Origin: Nitrospira sp. CR1.1
Lineage (GTDB): Bacteria > Nitrospirota > Nitrospiria > Nitrospirales > Nitrospiraceae
Length of the DNA stretch: 64,000 bases
NCBI GenBank assembly: GCA_014055465.1
Contig: WIAF01000004.1
Span: forward strand, 186,001 to 250,000
Direction of reading: 5' to 3'
This document shows positions 52,083 through 61,502 of the stretch, piece after piece (positions within the stretch are counted from its first letter, which is position 1; each line of letters starts with the position of its first letter). Position numbers and translations under genes: made by a program. The notes beneath the pieces are model-generated. The model did not search any database. It saw only the letters and a list, made by a program, of their open reading frames with translations, and was not told where the DNA came from.

Positions 52083-52517
52083 ATGACGGTCAGCGTAAAG
52101 ATTGTGTTGCGCGACGCGGCAATCGTATATGGTTTCACATTTGCGGCCGGATTGGGTATGGCTCTCATTGGAGTCACCCTGCAGAACAACCCCTCAACTG
52201 CCTACATGGCTAATCTCTTATCTGGGGCGCTTGGCTTCACAGTCGCAGGCATTCGCATGTTGCGCAATCGAACGGAACACCTGGCATGGGTGGCGGCAAC
52301 AGTCTGGATCTTCAACTTGGCGAACATTGCCTTCGGAATTCAAACCAGCGCATCGTGGATTCGCAGTGGTCTCACCCTGATCCTCATGGCTGCGCTAGGT
52401 GGAACTCTTGCCATGATTCTCACGCCTGCGCCCTTATCCGATCACAGGACCGACGCCGGGCGCAAAGAAAGTCCTGCACCTAAGATCAACACCAAGTTCG
52501 CAAGACGGCAAGTCTGA
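52083..52517 (+). CDS. Small polytopic membrane protein of unknown function
   Basis: 144 residues with about four hydrophobic segments (DAAIVYGFTFAAGLGMALIGV, LLSGALGFTVAGI, LAWVAATVWIFNLANIAFGI, GLTLILMAALGGTLAMILT) and a charged tail. An AGGAGG site lies 10 nt upstream of the ATG. No family recognised. It converges with the efflux operon, whose outer-membrane gene stop lies 43 nt away. Confidence 0.65.
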   Translation: MTVSVKIVLRDAAIVYGFTFAAGLGMALIGVTLQNNPSTAYMANLLSGALGFTVAGIRMLRNRTEHLAWVAATVWIFNLANIAFGIQTSASWIRSGLTLILMAALGGTLAMILTPAPLSDHRTDAGRKESPAPKINTKFARRQV

Positions 52518-52560
52518 TCATTGGATCAGAGATTTCGGAATCGTGGAATGATCTGTCCTA

Positions 52561-53991
52561 CTAGCTCTTTTCTAGCGCGGGGGAAACCGGTGAAACCGAT
52601 GGCTGCCCCTCGGGCGTCCATCCGCCACCAAGCGCCTTGTACAGCTGGACAATGGACACCAGATGCAACCGATGTGCTCCCATGAGCGCCAGCTCGGCTT
52701 CAAAGAGATTGCGTTGCGCAATCAAGACATCCAGATAATTTGCCAACCCACCCTTATAACGAAGGTTTGCCAGGCTTAGCGCTGATCGCAAGGCCTCAAC
52801 CTGTTGCAACTGCGCAGCGCGCTGTTCACGCACCGTCCGCACCGCCACCAGGGAATCTTCCACTTCCTTAAATGCCACCAACACAGATTGCTCATATTGG
52901 GCCACGGCCTGTTGCGCTTGTGCCTCTGCAGCTCTCTGTTGAAATCCTAAGATTTGGGCATTCAATAAGGGAGCGGCCAAACCAGGCCCGGCTACCCCGA
53001 ACGCCGTCTCATTTGCCACTAACCGAGACAGGTGTGGACTCGCTACACCCAGGATCCCGGTAATACTCAATTTGGGAAACCGGTCGGCCTTGGCCATCCC
53101 GATTCGGGCCGTGGCGGCAGCAAGGTCTTGCTCAGCCTGTAGAATATCCGGACGCCGCTGAAGCAACTCCGAAGGGAGCCCGGGCGGCACCTCCGGCGGC
53201 ATGACCTGTTCGGTAAGTGAATGTCCGCGCGCGATCCGTCCGGGGTTTCGTCCCAGCAACACACTCAGCTGATTTTCTTTTTGCACCTTCTGCCGCTCGA
53301 ACTCCGCCGCCTTCGCCGCGGCATTGGCCCGTTCAGCCTCGAATTGATCAGCATCGAGCTTGGAAATCATGCCCTGCCGCAAGCGGGCCTGGGCAATTCT
53401 CACCGACTCCTCCCACGACTTCAGCGTACGCCGAGCAATATCAAGTTGCATATCAAACTGCAGCAGGTCGAAGTAGGCCTCCGCCACGCCGCTGACCAGT
53501 TGCAACACAATGGCGCGTCGATTCTCCTCTCGAGCCAAAAGATCGCCGCGCGCCGCCTCATTGGACCGGCGGATCCGTCCCCAAATGTCGATCTCCCAGG
53601 ACAGATTCCCCTGCACGTAATAGTTGAAAGGGTTAGGAAATCCGGGAAAGAGAAAATTACTCTTACGACCGAAGAGCGGTGCGTTAGCCGTCACATTCAT
53701 CTGCGGAGCAAAGTCGGTCTTCGCGATGAACAGGCGGGCCTGAAATTCTTCGACCGCCGATGCGGCGCGCTTGAGGTCTTTGTTTTCCTCTAACGCCGTC
53801 CGGATGTGTTTTTGCAGTTCCTGGTCCTTCAGTAGCTCCCACCAGGGCGTGTTCGCAATCGACTCAGTGTCACTGCCCGGTTCCGCCATGCGGAATGCAT
53901 CCGGAGCCGTGGCATCAGGCCGGGTAAAATCAGGACCAACCGCACAGGCCGCCAGAAGAGTCGAGGAAAGCACCAATGCCAATCTACGCAT
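52561..53991 (-). CDS. RND efflux outer-membrane factor, NodT/OprM family lipoprotein
   Basis: 476 residues from the ATG at 53991 (MRRLALVLSSTLLAAC, lipobox LAAC); a start at 54021 is an alternative. TolC-like features: VGPDFTRPD at the mature N-terminus, a WWELLKDQELQKHIRTALEEN stretch, RRPDILQAEQDLAAATARIGMAKADRFPKLSITG and a C-terminal RYKGGLANYLDVLIAQRNLFEAELALMGA. It forms the outer-membrane duct of the tripartite pump; its start overlaps the pump gene end. Confidence 0.93.
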   Translation of the reverse strand: MRRLALVLSSTLLAACAVGPDFTRPDATAPDAFRMAEPGSDTESIANTPWWELLKDQELQKHIRTALEENKDLKRAASAVEEFQARLFIAKTDFAPQMNVTANAPLFGRKSNFLFPGFPNPFNYYVQGNLSWEIDIWGRIRRSNEAARGDLLAREENRRAIVLQLVSGVAEAYFDLLQFDMQLDIARRTLKSWEESVRIAQARLRQGMISKLDADQFEAERANAAAKAAEFERQKVQKENQLSVLLGRNPGRIARGHSLTEQVMPPEVPPGLPSELLQRRPDILQAEQDLAAATARIGMAKADRFPKLSITGILGVASPHLSRLVANETAFGVAGPGLAAPLLNAQILGFQQRAAEAQAQQAVAQYEQSVLVAFKEVEDSLVAVRTVREQRAAQLQQVEALRSALSLANLRYKGGLANYLDVLIAQRNLFEAELALMGAHRLHLVSIVQLYKALGGGWTPEGQPSVSPVSPALEKS

Positions 53992-56900
53992 GCTGATGAT
54001 CACGCTCCTTTTCAGGTTCATCCGGCCTCTTTTGGATGGAAGGAGGAAGCTGACCTTTCCCGCCGCGACCTAGCGAACGAATCAACACAAAAAACAGCGG
54101 CACAAAGAAAATTGCCAGAAACGTGGCTGCCAACATTCCGCCGAACACCCCCGTCCCGATCGAATTTCTGCTAGCTGCGCCGGCGCCCGTAGCAATCACC
54201 AGGGGAACGACACCAAGAATGAAGGCCATCGATGTCATCACGATCGGACGGAACCGGAGCTTAGCCGCCTCGATCGTTCCATCCAAGAGGGGATGACCTT
54301 CCTCATAGCGCTTGTTCGCAAACTCCACGATGAGAATCGCATTCTTCGCCGAGAGTCCGATCAGCGTCACCAAACCGATTTGGAAGTAGATGTCATTGGT
54401 CATCCCCTTGAGCCAGACGGCGCTCAACGCGCCGAACAGGCCGATGGGAACCGCAAGGATCACCGCAAAGGGAACCACCCAGCTTTCATATTGCGCAGCC
54501 AGTACTAAGAACACCATTAACAATCCGAAACCGAAGGCATATAGCGACTGATTGCCGACCATACGTTCCTGATAGGAAATGCCGCTCCAATCGATCCCGT
54601 ATCCCTGCGGCACCAATACGTCCTTCCCCAACGTATCAAGCGCATCCAACACCTGCCCGGAACTCACCCCTGGGGCCGCCGAACCGAGCACAAGCGCCGT
54701 GTTGTACCCGTTGAAATGCGTCACCGGATCGGGACCGCTGTTGAACTCCGTGCTTACCACCGTATCCAAGGGAATCATGGTCGTCCCCTGCGCGCCCACG
54801 GCCCGCACATAAATCTTGGAGATGTCGTCTGGGGTTGACCGATATTGCGCCTCGGCCTCGGTCTGCACGCGAAAGACGCGACCAAACTTGACGAAGTCGT
54901 TGACGTACAAATTGCCGAAATAGGCCTGCAGCGTATCGAAGACCTCTGAAATAGGCACCCCCAACGCCTTGGCGCGCTCGCGATTCACCTTGGCGAAAAT
55001 TCTCGGAGCCGTGACGCGAAAACTGGTTCCGATGGCCCCAATCGCCGGGTTCTGTCGCGCCTTGGCGACAAACTCCTGCGCCACCGTCGAGAACTTATTG
55101 AAATCACCACCGCTTGGATCCTGAAGCTGCACAGAAAATCCACCTGTCGCGCCGAGTCCGCGAATCGACGGGGCATTGAAGGCCAGGATCAAGGCTTCCG
55201 GAATTTTGGCAAATTCTCCATAGGCCGCGCCAATCAATGATTTGACATGCTGCTGCGGCGCCGTGCGCTCATCCCAATGTCTGAGCGGAACGAACATGGT
55301 CGCCGCATTGGGTCCGCGCGTACTGAATACGAAATTCTGTCCCGAAAGGGCGTCCGTCGAATGTATCGACGGGTTGGCCAAAAAATAGCTTTCGATCTTG
55401 CTCAACACCGTATCCGTACGTTGCTTCGATGCCCCGTCTGGAAGTTGTACGATCGTAATGAAATATCCCTGGTCTTCTTCCGGCAAGAAACTGCTGGGAA
55501 TGATCCTGAACAACATAAAGACGCCGATAAGGAGTACGACGAACACTGCCACCGACAACAGGCGCCGCGTCAGCGCCATCCCGACTGTCGAGATATATCG
55601 CCCCTGCATCCATGAAAAGGCCCGGTTGAACAGACCGAACAACCCGTGGTGTCGTTCTTCGCCCGGCTTGAGCACGAGGGCGCAGAGGGCAGGGCTCAGC
55701 GTCAGCGCCACAAAACCGGAAATAATCACGGCCATGGAAATCGTGATTGCGAATTGCTTGTACAACTCCCCGGTGATGCCGCCGAGAAACCCTACGGGCA
55801 CGAACACCGCGCACAACACCAGCACAATGGCAATGACCGGCCCCGTCACTTCCTCCATCGCACGCTTGGCGGCGTTCTTTGCCGAAAGCTTGCCTTGGGT
55901 CATGTGCCGTTCGCAATTCTCCACGACGACGATCGCATCGTCCACCACGATGCCGATTGCCAGGACCATTCCAAACAAAGTCAGGGTATTGATCGAGAAC
56001 CCCAGCGCCTGCATCCCGGCGAACGTGCCGATGAGCGACACCGGCACGGCCACACCTGGAATCAACGTCGCGCGCCAGCTCTGCAAAAAGAGATAGACCA
56101 CCAGGATGACGAGCACCATCGCTTCCGCCAGCGTCTTCACGACCTCTTTGATGGAGACATCGATAAACCGCGTGGTGTCATAGGGAATGTCGTACGACAC
56201 GCCGGCGGGAAACGCCTTGGAGACTTCCGCCAATTCACCTCGAAGCCGCTTCACCGTTTCAAGCGCGTTCGCGCCGGGCGAGAGGAACGTCAGCAGAAAC
56301 ACGTTTGGTTTGCCGTTCCAACGCCCTTCCAGCGTGTAGGACTGGGCTCCCAATTCAACGCGGGCCACGTCTTTCAATCGGACCATAGACCCGTTCGGCA
56401 TGGCGCGGACGATCATCTCTTCAAAGTCTTTCACTTCCGTCAGACGGCCTTGCGTAATGACGGGGATGGTCAGCTCCGTGCCCTTCAACGCCGGCTCGCG
56501 GCCGATGGTTCCGGCAGGGAAATCACGATTCTGCTCACGAACGACATTCGCAATATCCGTCGGTGTGAGACTGAGCTGGGCCATGCGGATCGGGTCCAGA
56601 ATCAAGCGCATCGAGTAATTCTGGGAACCAAACACGATCGCATTGCCCACGCCGCGGAGACGTTTCAGGTTGTCGAGGACGCGAAGAATTGCATAGTTGG
56701 AGAGATAGACCGTGTCATGCATGGGATCGGTGGAACTCAAGGCGACGACGGCCAACAGGTCCGGCGAGACTTTGTTGATGCTGATGCCCTGCCGCACGAC
56801 TTCGGGCGGCAATTGAGGCTCCGCGAGTTTCACGCGATTCTGCGTTTGCACCTGCGCGATATCGACATCAGTGCCGATCTCGAAGGTCAACTTGATCGAC

Positions 56901-57166
56901 ATGTGCCCGTCGTTCGTACTGGTGGAATCGTAGTACAGCAGATTGTCGATGCCGGGGAGTTGCACCTCAATGGGCCGCGCCACCGAATCGGCCAGGATTT
57001 CGGCATTGGCGCCGGGATAGTCGGCTTCGATCTGCACGACCGGAGGAGTGATTTCAGGGAATTGGGCGACGGGGAGCGCCTGCAACGCGACCATCCCAAT
57101 CACGACGATGACGATCGACAACACCGATGCGAAGATCGGGCGGTCGATAAAAAAGTGTGAGATCAC
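53984..57166 (-). CDS. RND multidrug efflux permease, HAE1 (AcrB/MexB) family
   Basis: 1060 residues, twelve spans in two repeats. The start MISHFFIDRPIFASVLSIVIV is the standard HAE1 opening. The proton-relay Asp pair lies in GIVVDDAIVVVENCERHM (about residues 400-417). Other family motifs include GIDNLLYYDSTSTNDGHMS and FNRAFSWMQGRYI. A proton/substrate antiporter of the inner membrane expelling hydrophobic compounds. Gene order adaptor-pump-outer membrane with overlaps of 4 and 8 nt. Confidence 0.96.
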   Translation of the reverse strand: MISHFFIDRPIFASVLSIVIVVIGMVALQALPVAQFPEITPPVVQIEADYPGANAEILADSVARPIEVQLPGIDNLLYYDSTSTNDGHMSIKLTFEIGTDVDIAQVQTQNRVKLAEPQLPPEVVRQGISINKVSPDLLAVVALSSTDPMHDTVYLSNYAILRVLDNLKRLRGVGNAIVFGSQNYSMRLILDPIRMAQLSLTPTDIANVVREQNRDFPAGTIGREPALKGTELTIPVITQGRLTEVKDFEEMIVRAMPNGSMVRLKDVARVELGAQSYTLEGRWNGKPNVFLLTFLSPGANALETVKRLRGELAEVSKAFPAGVSYDIPYDTTRFIDVSIKEVVKTLAEAMVLVILVVYLFLQSWRATLIPGVAVPVSLIGTFAGMQALGFSINTLTLFGMVLAIGIVVDDAIVVVENCERHMTQGKLSAKNAAKRAMEEVTGPVIAIVLVLCAVFVPVGFLGGITGELYKQFAITISMAVIISGFVALTLSPALCALVLKPGEERHHGLFGLFNRAFSWMQGRYISTVGMALTRRLLSVAVFVVLLIGVFMLFRIIPSSFLPEEDQGYFITIVQLPDGASKQRTDTVLSKIESYFLANPSIHSTDALSGQNFVFSTRGPNAATMFVPLRHWDERTAPQQHVKSLIGAAYGEFAKIPEALILAFNAPSIRGLGATGGFSVQLQDPSGGDFNKFSTVAQEFVAKARQNPAIGAIGTSFRVTAPRIFAKVNRERAKALGVPISEVFDTLQAYFGNLYVNDFVKFGRVFRVQTEAEAQYRSTPDDISKIYVRAVGAQGTTMIPLDTVVSTEFNSGPDPVTHFNGYNTALVLGSAAPGVSSGQVLDALDTLGKDVLVPQGYGIDWSGISYQERMVGNQSLYAFGFGLLMVFLVLAAQYESWVVPFAVILAVPIGLFGALSAVWLKGMTNDIYFQIGLVTLIGLSAKNAILIVEFANKRYEEGHPLLDGTIEAAKLRFRPIVMTSMAFILGVVPLVIATGAGAASRNSIGTGVFGGMLAATFLAIFFVPLFFVLIRSLGRGGKGQLPPSIQKRPDEPEKERDHQHA

Positions 57167-58359
57167 GAAGCGTGCTCCGGCTGCGGCGGGGCGGCAGTCG
57201 GAACGGTCATCGCGCCAGCGGCGGGAACCGGCACAGCCCTTACCGGCGCTCCAGGGGCGATTTTATGCAAGCCCTCCACAATCACGCGGTCGCCGACCTG
57301 CAACCCTTGCTCGACGATCCATTGGCTGCCTTGCCAGCTCGCCGCCTGCACTTCCCGCATTTCAACTTTGTCGTCGGCCCCGACGACAAACACAATGGAG
57401 CCCTTCGTGCCTTGTTGAACAGCGCGTTGCGGCACGAGAATTGCGCCGGTCTTCAGGGTGCCCTTAAACCGTACCCGCACAAATTGTCCCGGCAGCAGCA
57501 CCATATCGTGGTTGGGAAACACCACCCGGACCTGCCGCGATCCCGTATCGGTCTTGAGGCCGACATCCAGCAGATCCAGCACGCCTTCCTGCCCGTAGAT
57601 CGTCCCGTCGGCAAAGGTCAACACGCCACGCAGTTGATAGACGCCGGGATGCTGAATGCGCTTCGCGCTCACATCACGCTGTCGCTTCAAGAGAAAGCTT
57701 TCCGGCGCGCTGACGATGACATACATGGGATCGACCTGCTGGATGATGGTCAACAGATCGGTCTGCGCCGATATCAATCGGCCTTCATAGGCGCGCGTCC
57801 GCTCAATCATGCCGCTAATGGGAGCCACGATCAGCGTGTTGTCGAGATCGAACTTCGCCTTCACCAATTCGGCCTTGGCGCCTTCAAGGGCCGCCTTGGC
57901 CGCCAGCTCTTCAGCCACCGCGTCATCCACATCCTTGGTGCTGACGGCCTGTTCGGCCAAGAGCGGTTTCACGCGGGCTAAATTCTGCCTGGCCTGGATC
58001 AGCCGCGCCTCAGACTGGGACACTTTCGCCTTTGCGCTCAACATCGCGGCATGAAAGGGCACCGGATCGATCTGGTAGAGACGATCGCCTTTTTTTACTT
58101 CGCGGCCTTCCTTGAAAAACCACGCCTTGAGAATGCCCGTGACCTGCGAGCGGATTTCAACCGGGCGAGACGATTCCGACTGACCGATAAACTCCGGCTC
58201 ATCGGGCACATCCTGCGCGGTGGCCACCACAATGCCGACCTCCGGAACCTGAGGCACCGGGGACGAGCCCGCGTCCTGCTTACAACCCGGCAGCAACGCC
58301 AATGCAAGACACCCCCCAAACACCGGGGCCACTGTGAACCATCGTGATCGGCCGGCCAT
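57163..58359 (-). CDS. RND efflux periplasmic adaptor lipoprotein (AcrA/MexA-like)
   Basis: 398 residues from the ATG at 58359, chosen for its AGGGAG site; the frame to 58383 is less likely. Signal with lipobox LLPGC, then membrane fusion motifs: RPVEIRSQVTGILKAWFFKEGREVKKGDRLYQID, a coiled-coil hairpin (about 100-170), TLIVAPISGMIERTRAYEGRLI and a beta-barrel part FPNHDMVLLPGQFVRVRF. It joins the pump to the outer-membrane duct. First gene of the efflux operon; no regulator gene is adjacent. Confidence 0.94.
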   Translation of the reverse strand: MAGRSRWFTVAPVFGGCLALALLPGCKQDAGSSPVPQVPEVGIVVATAQDVPDEPEFIGQSESSRPVEIRSQVTGILKAWFFKEGREVKKGDRLYQIDPVPFHAAMLSAKAKVSQSEARLIQARQNLARVKPLLAEQAVSTKDVDDAVAEELAAKAALEGAKAELVKAKFDLDNTLIVAPISGMIERTRAYEGRLISAQTDLLTIIQQVDPMYVIVSAPESFLLKRQRDVSAKRIQHPGVYQLRGVLTFADGTIYGQEGVLDLLDVGLKTDTGSRQVRVVFPNHDMVLLPGQFVRVRFKGTLKTGAILVPQRAVQQGTKGSIVFVVGADDKVEMREVQAASWQGSQWIVEQGLQVGDRVIVEGLHKIAPGAPVRAVPVPAAGAMTVPTAAPPQPEHAS

Positions 58360-58776
58360 GCGTACTCCCTGATAAAATTTCAAGCGGCATCTGCGCCTGA
58401 TGTAACAACCAGCCTATCTTACTGATTGGCCGCCACACAAGCAACGGAGCCCCTTCCCGCCTGCCAAGGTCCTCACCCGCATCGAGGAGCGGAGGAGCAC
58501 GGTTGGCCCGTCCACTAGTGACGAGCGACACCTCGGCAGGGGCATCGTAACCACATTTCGACGATTCAGCGAACGATGGCCGCACGATCGACCGGAAAGG
58601 GCAGCTGCTCAAGTGGAGACATGGAGGGTGTCATCGATATCTGGAACCGGGATTCATCGTCCCGCCGGTCGCGGGGATGCGCATCACTCACACGTGCAGG
58701 ATACGCATCCCCGGAGGCCATTTCGTCATGGCGCCGACTCATCGACCGGCATTCGCTGCCACACAGAGGCCTCGTT
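58360..58776. other. Gene-free interval with inverted repeat
   Basis: 417 nt between the efflux operon start and the end of the DUF1579 gene. It should hold the efflux promoter near its left end. An inverted repeat at 58673-58712 is listed separately. No gene seen. Confidence 0.5.
58673..58712. repeat. Inverted repeat with 22-nt spacer
   Basis: Perfect 9-bp arms GGGGATGCG (58673-58681) and CGCATCCCC (58704-58712). It lies 65 nt after the DUF1579 stop in the minus direction, so it might act as a terminator or a regulatory site. Confidence 0.4.
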
Positions 58777-59376
58777 CTATGGTTTTCTTGTATAGGTAAT
58801 CTCCATGAATTTCATTTCCTTCCCATGCCCATGATTTCCATACATCTCAAAGATCTGTGAATTCTGGTCGATGATTTTCCAAACCGCACGGTGATGCATC
58901 TGCCCTCCGCCAGGTTCCGGATGTGAGCCTTTCAACGTAATCGTTTTGCCGTCGGCACTGGCCGTACCTTGCATGGTAAAAATTCCAGTCCCCATGGTAT
59001 CCATCCAGGCGGTGACATATTTCTTGCTGATATTGTCGTACGCGTCGATGCCGATCCCGGCGAAGGGTTGTCCCATCATGGTGCCGTTGAATTCCTGATA
59101 GAGAAAACGTCCGTCCAACAACATCTTCATGTCAGCGGTGCCGGCGGATTCTGACGGCGGCTTCCCAGGTTCCATCCACTCTTTAGTCTGAGTCGTCCAA
59201 CTACCGGCGAGACTGGCAAACAACTTATGGGGCTCTCCCGGCATGGCGGCCTTCTTCCACACTTCCATCATGGCTTGAGGATCCAGAGCCTTTTCAGACT
59301 TCTTCTCCTTGGCGGAGACAGGCAGCGTCATCATGAGCGTGCAGAGACAAGCGAGCGTAATTGATATACACCGCAT
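58777..59376 (-). CDS. DUF1579 exported protein
   Basis: 199 residues from the ATG at 59376, fixed by an AAGGAGG site; the frame to 59496 is not used. Signal peptide (about 1-22). The DUF1579 pattern is clear: LFASLAGSWTTQTKEWMEPG, SAGTADMKMLLDGRFLYQEFNGTMMGQPFAGIGIDAYDN, KKYVTAWMDTMGTGIFTMQG and HRAVWKIIDQNSQIFEMYG. A lipocalin-like small-molecule-binding fold is likely. Function unknown; it often sits near YCII/ECF-type gene sets. Confidence 0.85.
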   Translation of the reverse strand: MRCISITLACLCTLMMTLPVSAKEKKSEKALDPQAMMEVWKKAAMPGEPHKLFASLAGSWTTQTKEWMEPGKPPSESAGTADMKMLLDGRFLYQEFNGTMMGQPFAGIGIDAYDNISKKYVTAWMDTMGTGIFTMQGTASADGKTITLKGSHPEPGGGQMHHRAVWKIIDQNSQIFEMYGNHGHGKEMKFMEITYTRKP

Positions 59377-59588
59377 GATGGCCTCCTTATGGGTGGGGAT
59401 GATGTCATTCGATCGCATAGCGTCCTCCGATTCGTAAAGTCTGACGTGACACGGTGCGCCGTCTCTCGGCAGTCCAGGTGGTCCGCATCCAGTCAATCAC
59501 GTGGCGGCGGCCTGGTCAATGCGCCGGAGACGAAGAATAGGGTTGTGCCTAAGTACATCACCGTCTTCTCCGACAGGTCCTCGATGAT

Positions 59589-60013
59589 CTAGGTATTCTT
59601 CGCTATCTTCGCGCGGAGGCGATCGTCTTGCTCCTTCAATTCCGATGTGAACTCCGCGCCGAAGTCCTCTGCCCCGAACACCTGGCGAATTTCAATCTCG
59701 GATTCGCCGGGCATCGGATTCGGACAACCTGTGACCCACTCGATGGCCTCTGCTTTCGACCGGCACTGCCATACCCAATACCCGGCGATCAATTCTATGG
59801 TTTCAGTAAAGGGACCATCGATCACGGTACGTCGAGCGCCAGAAAACCTCACACGCGCGCCCTTGGCACTCGGGTGGAGTCCATCGCCCGCCAACATCAC
59901 ACCGGCTTGGACGAGTGCCTCGTTGAAGCGGCCCATCTCACTAATACCTGCTGGCTCGTCATGGCGCCGGCCTCGGACTCTTTGGTAGCTTTGACGATGA
60001 TCATACACCGCAT
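59589..60013 (-). pseudogene. YCII/DGPF family protein, frameshifted
   Basis: The N-terminus reads MRCMIIVKATKESEAGAMTS from the ATG at 60013, as expected for this family, but that frame stops after 38 codons. The rest (SEMGRFNEALVQAGVMLAG, DGLHPSAKG, VIDGPFTETIELIAGYWVWQ) continues in another frame through 59589. The shift lies near 59940-59950 (one base missing relative to a continuous frame). A sequencing error or a genuine broken gene are both possible. It follows the VOC-fold gene by 14 nt, in operon orientation. YCII proteins are small dimeric alpha+beta folds of unclear function. Confidence 0.8.
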
Positions 60014-60026
60014 AATCCGGTGCTCC

Positions 60027-60515
60027 TTATTGGCCCTCGTAGGCCTGCTTCAGGGTTTCGAGATCGGGTTTCGTCATCCGTAAGATTGCCTGCATGACTC
60101 GTTCGGATTTTTGCGGATCCTTGTCCCGCAACATCGCCTCCCACTCTGGAGAGACGATTTGCCACGATAATCCATACTTATCCTTGAGCCATCCACACGG
60201 CCCCGGCTCTCCCCCGTCCCGCGTGAGCCCCTCCCACAGGTCGTCGATGTCCTTTTGCGTCCGGCATTTCACCATGAACGAAACCGCTTCGGTGAATGTG
60301 AAGACCGGCCCGCCGTTTAACGCGACATACTCCTGCCCCTCGATTTCAAACGCGACGGTCATGACCGACCCTTTCGGTCTTCCCGCAGCCTGTGCCCCGG
60401 CTTCCCCATAACGGGTGATGTGTCCAATCTTCGAATGTTTGAAAATCGACACGTAAAACTGTGCTGCCTCCTCGGCCTGATGATCGAACCAGAGGCAGGG
60501 AGTGAGGGTGTGCAT
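60027..60515 (-). CDS. PhnB-like VOC-fold protein
   Basis: 162 residues from the ATG at 60515, following an AGGAG site. Motifs: LTPCLWFDHQAEEAAQFYVSIF, SVMTVAFEIEGQEYVALNGGPVFTFTEAVSF, DIDDLWEGLTRDGGEPGPCGWLKDKYGLSWQIVSPE. This is the 3-demethylubiquinone methyltransferase-like/PhnB branch of the glyoxalase fold, which binds a small molecule or metal. Despite the old annotation label, methyltransferase activity is not implied. Forms an operon with the frameshifted YCII gene. Confidence 0.88.
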   Translation of the reverse strand: MHTLTPCLWFDHQAEEAAQFYVSIFKHSKIGHITRYGEAGAQAAGRPKGSVMTVAFEIEGQEYVALNGGPVFTFTEAVSFMVKCRTQKDIDDLWEGLTRDGGEPGPCGWLKDKYGLSWQIVSPEWEAMLRDKDPQKSERVMQAILRMTKPDLETLKQAYEGQ

Positions 60516-60643
60516 ATTCGATGGCTCCTTTCTCTGAGCAGACGACGGTGTCCATACGTTGCTTCTGCTCATTAGTCGAACGGAGAGCTGAAAATCGACA
60601 GGCCAATAACAGGAACGATTCGCGACCAGCCAGAGCGCCTCGA

Positions 60644-61009
60644 CTAGGTTTCCGGTAAACCGTCTATCTCCCGAACCAGCCGGACCTCCACCGTGCCGAG
60701 TCGTGCGCCGGGAATCCGCAACGCAATACCGATCGCGGCCTGGAGGTCCTGCGCTTCAACCAGGAAATACCCGGCCGTCTGCTCGCGTGTTTCCGTAAAG
60801 GGACCGTCGGTCACGATCGCCCTCCCCTCACGGACCTGAACGCGCGCCGCCATTGAAGTCGGATGCAGCGGCGACGCACTCACATATTGCCCAGTGGCAT
60901 GGAGTTGATGCGTCAACTGCACGGATTCGGCCAACATCTCCCGCCTCGTCGTTTCTGTCATCTTGGCAAAGGCCTCTTCATTATGATGAACCAACAACAG
61001 ATATTTCAT
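60644..61009 (-). CDS. YCII/DGPF family protein, copy 2
   Basis: 121 residues, intact. MKYLLLVHHNEEAFAKM at the N-terminus, SASPLHPTSMAARVQV, IVTDGPFTETREQTAGYFLVEAQDLQAAIGIAL and PGARLGTVEVR. Same family and length as the copy at 62773-63129. Such proteins often neighbour ECF sigma factors, none of which is seen here. Confidence 0.88.
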   Translation of the reverse strand: MKYLLLVHHNEEAFAKMTETTRREMLAESVQLTHQLHATGQYVSASPLHPTSMAARVQVREGRAIVTDGPFTETREQTAGYFLVEAQDLQAAIGIALRIPGARLGTVEVRLVREIDGLPET

Positions 61010-61043
61010 GGACGTGCCTCCACTGATCTCTGTGCAAACGGGG

Positions 61044-61340
61044 CTACCCGCCGGCCATGGCGCCCACGATCAACAACGGTTCCTCTCCCCTCACCACCGA
61101 ATCGGGCAACGGAGTATCAGGCAAGTCGTGCGACAGATCCTGTTCGCAGGCAAAGAACCGGATGAACGGCCGACGCCGCCTGGTCACATGATCTCGAATC
61201 GTCCCGCGCAACACGGGATAGCACAGCTCCAGCACATCGAGGACCCTTTCTTGCGTCACGGGCTCACGCACATCCAAACACACTTCACCGTCAACCTTGG
61301 CCAGCGTTCGCAAATGTTGCGGCAATATCACGCGTACCAT
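61044..61340 (-). CDS. MoaD/ThiS-like ubiquitin-fold protein
   Basis: 98 residues. [13 protein letters not shown] at the N-terminus, [24 protein letters not shown], then [12 protein letters not shown] and the C-terminal GAMAGG double-glycine tail. The Gly-Gly end is the site of adenylation and thiocarboxylation in MoaD, ThiS and CysO. No MoaE, MoeB or ThiF lies nearby. It ends 163 nt before the BNR-repeat gene; I recall this pairing from other genomes (unverified). Confidence 0.75.
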   Translation of the reverse strand: MVRVILPQHLRTLAKVDGEVCLDVREPVTQERVLDVLELCYPVLRGTIRDHVTRRRRPFIRFFACEQDLSHDLPDTPLPDSVVRGEEPLLIVGAMAGG

Positions 61341-61502
61341 TGGGAACCTCCAGACATCGTTCGCCTCTCTCTTGAATCGAGCGTTACCGCTTCACCGAGA
61401 GATCACGGCCGCAGGGCCTGACGCGAATGAAGCGTACCCTCTGGGTACGTCGCAGTGAGCATCGCAACCGAGGACGCACCTGGCGGCCATTTTCAGCAGC
61501 CG

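Noticed and set aside
55646..57160. Long rightward open frame of 504 codons
   Set aside because: It lies fully antisense to the RND pump gene, has His/Arg/Asp-rich composition typical of a reverse-strand shadow, and shows no family motif.
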